From assembly GCF_000701505.1 (NCBI RefSeq), contig NZ_JNJB01000001.1:620001-684000 (forward strand): a stretch of DNA of 64,000 nucleotides, written 5' to 3'. Below, piece by piece: positions 60,331-64,000 of this stretch. The position numbers and the translations under genes are program-made. The notes beneath the pieces were generated by a model. That model was not told the DNA's origin. It searched no databases and saw only the letters and a list, made by a program, of their open reading frames with translations. This stretch comes from Dyadobacter crusticola DSM 16708 (GTDB lineage Bacteria > Bacteroidota > Bacteroidia > Cytophagales > Spirosomataceae). The first letter of the stretch is position 1. Each line of letters opens with the position of its first letter.

Positions 60331-62079
60331 CTATTTTGTGATAACAATTCTTTTTGTTGTGTTGTTGACTTTCAGAGTGTAAAAACCATTTGGCAAAGCT
60401 TTGACATTGACCGGTTTCGTCGACAGGGCTTTTTGCTTCAAAACAACTTTACCTGTCTGGCTCAATATCAAAACGTCCTCTTCTCTTTCCAGCCCGGAGA
60501 TAGTCAGGTATTCACTTGCCGGATTAGGGTACACGCTTACTTGCGCCTCGTTTTTGACCATAATGATCTTTGAGTATTCAGAGTCGCCGTTATAATCCAG
60601 CTGTTTTAAACGATAGTAAGTAACACTAAAAGGGTTTTGATCGGAGTAGGTATAATTCTTCGGTGCTTTACTATCACCACTACCCTCGATATACCCGATC
60701 TTGTTAAATGTTCTCGCATCAGCGCTTCTTTCAATTTCAAACCCTTTGTTGCTGGTTTCCGAGGTGGTTTGCCAGGTGAGCTTGTTTTGTCCCTTATCGG
60801 CTTTGCAATCAAAGGTGATAAGAGTAACTGGCAACGGTGAAGAATAGTAGTCGCTTGGTAAGATAAAATTGGGCACATCAGCGTTAGTTACTTCCGCATG
60901 ATACTGACCAAATCCGCTAGGTGTATACTTGGGATCCCCCACATTTGTAGCATCCAACATGCCGTTCAAATACCATTTATATGTATTTTTTGACAATGTA
61001 CCGCCTGCATTTACATAGAAATATCCATCTCCTTTAATAATCGGTATTTCCTTTTGCGACTTATAGCTATAATATCGATCAGTATAACCTTCAATGCCAG
61101 TAAAGTTGAAGTTGTTGTTTTCAATTGAAAGTATTCCAGGCTTTAATCCAGAGAGGTCGGGCAATGGGCCTGTCAGATTTCCGTAGTCCAAGACGATTTT
61201 TGTTGCATTCACAAGATTATTAATCTCTTCTGGGATAGTTCCTGTGTGAGCATTGTTATAAAGAATCAACTCTGTTAAGTTGGTAAGCTTGCCTATTTCA
61301 GGCGGAATTGACCCGGCATTCTGAATTCTGCTGATACTAAGTTGTTTTAAATTAGTTAAATTACCGATGCTGGAAGGTAGTTTTCCCTCTAAGAAGGGAG
61401 ACTCTCCAATCGATAAGAATCTCAGATTTGTCAGATTCCCTAACTCAGTAGGTAATTGGCCCGTAAAACCCATATTACTGATAATAAGAGTTCTCAAACT
61501 AGTCATATTCATCAGACTAGTTGGCACTGGTCCGATCGGAAAAATCGGGTAGGCAGCTTGGCCAAGTGACAGCACCAAAGTCTCCACGTTAGCTAAAGTA
61601 AAAATCTTCTCTGGAATTGGCCAAAGAGGGGTAAACCAAAGGGTTTTTAGGTTAACTAAATTACCGATAACATCTGCATTCGTAATTCCAAATGCATGAC
61701 CAGCTATATCCAGCTCTTCCAGATTGATCAAGTTACCTAGTTCAATAGGCAAATTACCCGTTAGGTGAGTGCTAGAAAATCTTGCATTCAGAAGTAATTT
61801 TTTCAATGCCGTGAGACTGCCGATTTCGGCTGGTAAAGTCCCTTTCAACTCATCTCCCGAAATATCTAAACTGGTTACACGCCCACCTTCACATCCTACT
61901 CCTGACCAGCCACATGGGTTATCACCAGGCGCTCCCGGTATAACCCAGTTGTTTCCAGGCCAGCCGACACCATTTGCAGCATTATAAACAGCGACCAGCG
62001 CAAGACGATCCTGTTCTAAAGTCTGTGAGTAGGTGTTAAAAGAAGATAATAATAGAATGAACGTTAAAAGTTTTTTCAT
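60331..62079 (-). CDS. Secreted leucine-rich-repeat protein with T9SS type A sorting domain
   Basis: 582 residues. Signal peptide (1-18), then a plant-like LRR N-cap (about 22-70, with WPGNNW, CGWSGVGCEGGRVTSLDISG) and about ten LRRs (70-330) with the L-x-x-L-x-G-x-x-P-x-E-I-G-x-L pattern of plant extracellular LRR proteins. A beta-rich middle follows, then a C-terminal T9SS sorting domain (about 510-582: VYPNPASEYLTISG ... GFYTLKV). It should be exported by the type 9 secretion system and attached to or released from the outer surface. Its target is unknown; LRR domains bind proteins or glycans. Single gene with its own terminator. Confidence 0.9.
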   Translation of the reverse strand: MKKLLTFILLLSSFNTYSQTLEQDRLALVAVYNAANGVGWPGNNWVIPGAPGDNPCGWSGVGCEGGRVTSLDISGDELKGTLPAEIGSLTALKKLLLNARFSSTHLTGNLPIELGNLINLEELDIAGHAFGITNADVIGNLVNLKTLWFTPLWPIPEKIFTLANVETLVLSLGQAAYPIFPIGPVPTSLMNMTSLRTLIISNMGFTGQLPTELGNLTNLRFLSIGESPFLEGKLPSSIGNLTNLKQLSISRIQNAGSIPPEIGKLTNLTELILYNNAHTGTIPEEINNLVNATKIVLDYGNLTGPLPDLSGLKPGILSIENNNFNFTGIEGYTDRYYSYKSQKEIPIIKGDGYFYVNAGGTLSKNTYKWYLNGMLDATNVGDPKYTPSGFGQYHAEVTNADVPNFILPSDYYSSPLPVTLITFDCKADKGQNKLTWQTTSETSNKGFEIERSADARTFNKIGYIEGSGDSKAPKNYTYSDQNPFSVTYYRLKQLDYNGDSEYSKIIMVKNEAQVSVYPNPASEYLTISGLEREEDVLILSQTGKVVLKQKALSTKPVNVKALPNGFYTLKVNNTTKRIVITK

Positions 62080-62157
62080 AATGGCATGATAGAGCTAGCG
62101 AATTTCTAAAAACAAATATCATGACATTAAATTACAATTAGTTACATATCTACTCCC

Positions 62158-64000
62158 CTACTTCCAAGTCAATCCCATATTCGCAAACATGAATGCATAA
62201 ATATCCGCTTGTGTCTCTAACGCTTTTTTGGTGTTGCTGGCGCCGTGGCCGGAGTTGGTGTCAATGCGGATTAACAGCGGGTTAGTCGAGGAAGCGCCGG
62301 CTTTGGCCTGCAACTCGGCTGCGTATTTGAATGAATGTGCAGGTACTACCCGATCGTCGTGGTCGGCGGTGGTGATCATCGTTGCCGGGTATTTACCGCC
62401 TTCGTTGATATTGTGCAAAGGCGAATATGCGTAAAGCGCTTTGAATTCCTCGGCATTGTCGCTGCTGCCATAGTCGGCGATCCAGTTCCAGCCAATTGTA
62501 AACTTGTGAAAACGCAGCATATCCATTACTCCCACTGCCGGGAAAGCGACTTTAAAGAGTTCAGGGCGCTGGTTCATCACTGCGCCTACCAGCAAACCGC
62601 CATTTGATCCACCCTGAATAGCCAGTCTTTCCGGCGAGGTATACTTTTCTTTGATCAGGTATTCGGCCGCAGCAATGAAATCGTCAAAAACGTTTTGCTT
62701 TTTGAGCTTCATTCCCTGCTCGTGCCATTTCTCACCGTACTCACTTCCGCCTCGCAAATTAGCTTGCACGTAAACGCCACCTTGGTTCAGGAAAGGAATG
62801 CGCGTTGGACTAAATGATGGCGGCAAACTCACATTGAACCCGCCGTATCCGTAAAGGATAGTCGGATTGCTACCATCAAGCTTCAATCCCTTTTTGTAGG
62901 TAATAAATGCAGGGATCTTTGTACCGTCTTTGCTCGTGTAAAAAACCTGCTTGGTCTCGTATTCTGCCGGCTTGAATGCTACTTCCGGTTCGCGGAAAAC
63001 TTCGCTCTTCTTTGCAGCGATATCGTATCTGAAAATAGTCGGCGGATAATTGAAGGAAGTAAATGTATAAAACACGAAACTGTCCCCGCGTTCCCCGCCA
63101 AACCCGCTCGCAGATCCCAGAGCAGGCAATACTACCTCATTTTCCAACTTCCCTGCCAGATCATACACGTATGCTCTGGTTGTCACATCTTTTGAATAGG
63201 TCGCAAAAAGCTTCCCTCCTGCTGTTCCTGCGCCCTGCAAAGGTTCGGGTTTTTCCGGCAAAACGATTTTCCACTTTCCTGATTTGGTTTCAAACAGCAT
63301 TACCTTGCTATTCGGCGCATTCTCATTGGTTTCAATCAAAAAGTCAGAACCTACATTGTCAATTACACCGTAACTAAAATCTGTTATTTCTTCCTTGATT
63401 GGAATGAATCTGGTCTCTCCTTTTTTCAAAACCCAAATCCCGTTTCCGTCTTTTCCCTTACCTCTATCGCTGATACTCAGGATTGCATATTCTTCATCTT
63501 CGGTAGTTCCAACCGTGTGAAAACGCTGTGGATTTTTGCTGTCTTCATAAACCAGCTTATCTGCACTTTGCGGCGTGCCGACCGTGTGGAAATACACCTG
63601 GTGATTTTCATTCTTTGAAGCCAATGCACTTCCGTCCGGCTTTGGATACCTGCTGTAATAAAATCCATTTCCCTGCCAGGCTGCACCGGAAACCTTCACC
63701 CATTCTACTTTATCAGATAACATAGAGAGCGTTTTCATGTCCATTACCCCGTATTCCTGCCAGTCGGAGCCGCCTTTTGACAATCCTACCACTGCATACC
63801 CGCCATCTTTCGACAAGCTGAATGCGGCCAGTCTGGTAGTCCCGTCTGCCGAAAGCTTATTCGGATCAATCACCACTTCCGGTGTTCCTTTCAGGCCTTT
63901 CTGACGATATAACACAGCCTGATTCTGCAAACCATCGTTTTTATAAAAATAGAAGTACTCGCCTTTTTTAGAAGGAGCTGAATACTTTGGATAGTTATAT
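62158..64000 (-). CDS. Prolyl oligopeptidase family serine peptidase (S9), 5' end beyond the window
   Basis: At least 614 residues are present; the frame stays open to the window edge (YNYPKYSAPSKKGEYFYF is readable upstream), so the N-terminus is missing. The seven-bladed propeller covers the first 370 residues or so. The catalytic domain holds Ser in QGGSNGGLLVG, Asp in ADHDDRVVP and His in SGHGASNTKK, so it is active-looking. The family cleaves short proline-containing peptides. Similar enzymes are often exported in Bacteroidota; this cannot be judged without the N-terminus. Stop codon at 62158, about 80 bp from the LRR gene upstream region. Confidence 0.9.
   Translation of the reverse strand, partial: YNYPKYSAPSKKGEYFYFYKNDGLQNQAVLYRQKGLKGTPEVVIDPNKLSADGTTRLAAFSLSKDGGYAVVGLSKGGSDWQEYGVMDMKTLSMLSDKVEWVKVSGAAWQGNGFYYSRYPKPDGSALASKNENHQVYFHTVGTPQSADKLVYEDSKNPQRFHTVGTTEDEEYAILSISDRGKGKDGNGIWVLKKGETRFIPIKEEITDFSYGVIDNVGSDFLIETNENAPNSKVMLFETKSGKWKIVLPEKPEPLQGAGTAGGKLFATYSKDVTTRAYVYDLAGKLENEVVLPALGSASGFGGERGDSFVFYTFTSFNYPPTIFRYDIAAKKSEVFREPEVAFKPAEYETKQVFYTSKDGTKIPAFITYKKGLKLDGSNPTILYGYGGFNVSLPPSFSPTRIPFLNQGGVYVQANLRGGSEYGEKWHEQGMKLKKQNVFDDFIAAAEYLIKEKYTSPERLAIQGGSNGGLLVGAVMNQRPELFKVAFPAVGVMDMLRFHKFTIGWNWIADYGSSDNAEEFKALYAYSPLHNINEGGKYPATMITTADHDDRVVPAHSFKYAAELQAKAGASSTNPLLIRIDTNSGHGASNTKKALETQADIYAFMFANMGLTWK

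Noticed and set aside
1..64000. tRNA, rRNA, tmRNA, riboswitches, prophage or defence island
   Set aside because: All gaps over 200 bp were inspected by eye and none shows cloverleaf elements, conserved riboswitch cores or phage/defence genes apart from the DUF433/DUF5615 pair. A covariance-model search would be needed to exclude small RNAs.

Overview
The window reads as chromosomal DNA of a Bacteroidota bacterium of order Cytophagales, most like Dyadobacter or a relative in the Spirosomaceae. This is inferred from gene content and signals, not from an rRNA gene, because none is present. Supporting signs are a T9SS C-terminal sorting domain, HmuY-type heme proteins, a SusC-like carboxypeptidase-regulatory domain on a TonB-dependent receptor, DUF4230 and DUF6600-type proteins, TAnnTTTG-type promoter elements, and the GACTGCGCTC/GAGCGCAGTC hairpin repeat often scattered in such genomes. 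No insertion sequence, prophage, CRISPR array, tRNA or rRNA is visible.

Layout. 0-5.2 kb (minus): a glutamine-synthetase-like ligase, an SDR dehydrogenase, an aldehyde dehydrogenase and a class I glutamine amidotransferase, followed by a PyrR-like phosphoribosyltransferase. The first four look like a gamma-glutamylation route for an amine or amino alcohol. Two unusual repeats sit between its genes. 5.2-9.0 kb: DUF4230 protein, SBF-type transporter, GH16 glucanase, PepSY membrane protein. 9.2-12.6 kb: a eukaryote-like (type 2) ileS with the non-canonical GXHH signature. 12.7-19.1 kb: a complete RND efflux operon. 19.4-26.8 kb: GNAT, a heme-uptake locus (two HmuY proteins and a TonB receptor) with two perfect palindromes at its promoter, YceI, VOC and AraC genes.

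27-35 kb: JmjC-like cupin, uvrB, 5'-nucleotidase, a small operon ending in two short unrecognised proteins, tail-specific protease and FKBP isomerase. 35.4-38.0 kb: atpA and atpG without the other ATP synthase genes. 38.1-38.7 kb: a DUF433/DUF5615 toxin-antitoxin pair. 38.7-43 kb: exported LolA-like protein, cytoplasmic YceI under a double palindrome, a plant-type glucuronokinase homologue next to galU, and an SDR. 43-53.7 kb: CorC/HlyC, DUF763, Uma2, a large PVC-type cytochrome lipoprotein, DUF2157 and DUF6984 proteins, MFS transporter, arfB.

54-64 kb: a tryptophan-rich DUF6600 protein with a disordered tail, a GntR regulator facing the rhamnose genes rhaI and rhaD (aldolase/dehydrogenase fusion), a plant-like LRR protein with a T9SS tail, and the 3' part of a prolyl oligopeptidase gene that runs off the window.

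Most of the window is ordinary core and accessory chromosome. The strongest leads are the gamma-glutamyl cassette, the shared palindrome linking heme uptake to the PepSY gene, the glucuronokinase-galU pair, the GXHH IleRS and several compact operators. No complete, clearly undescribed defence or mobile system was found.
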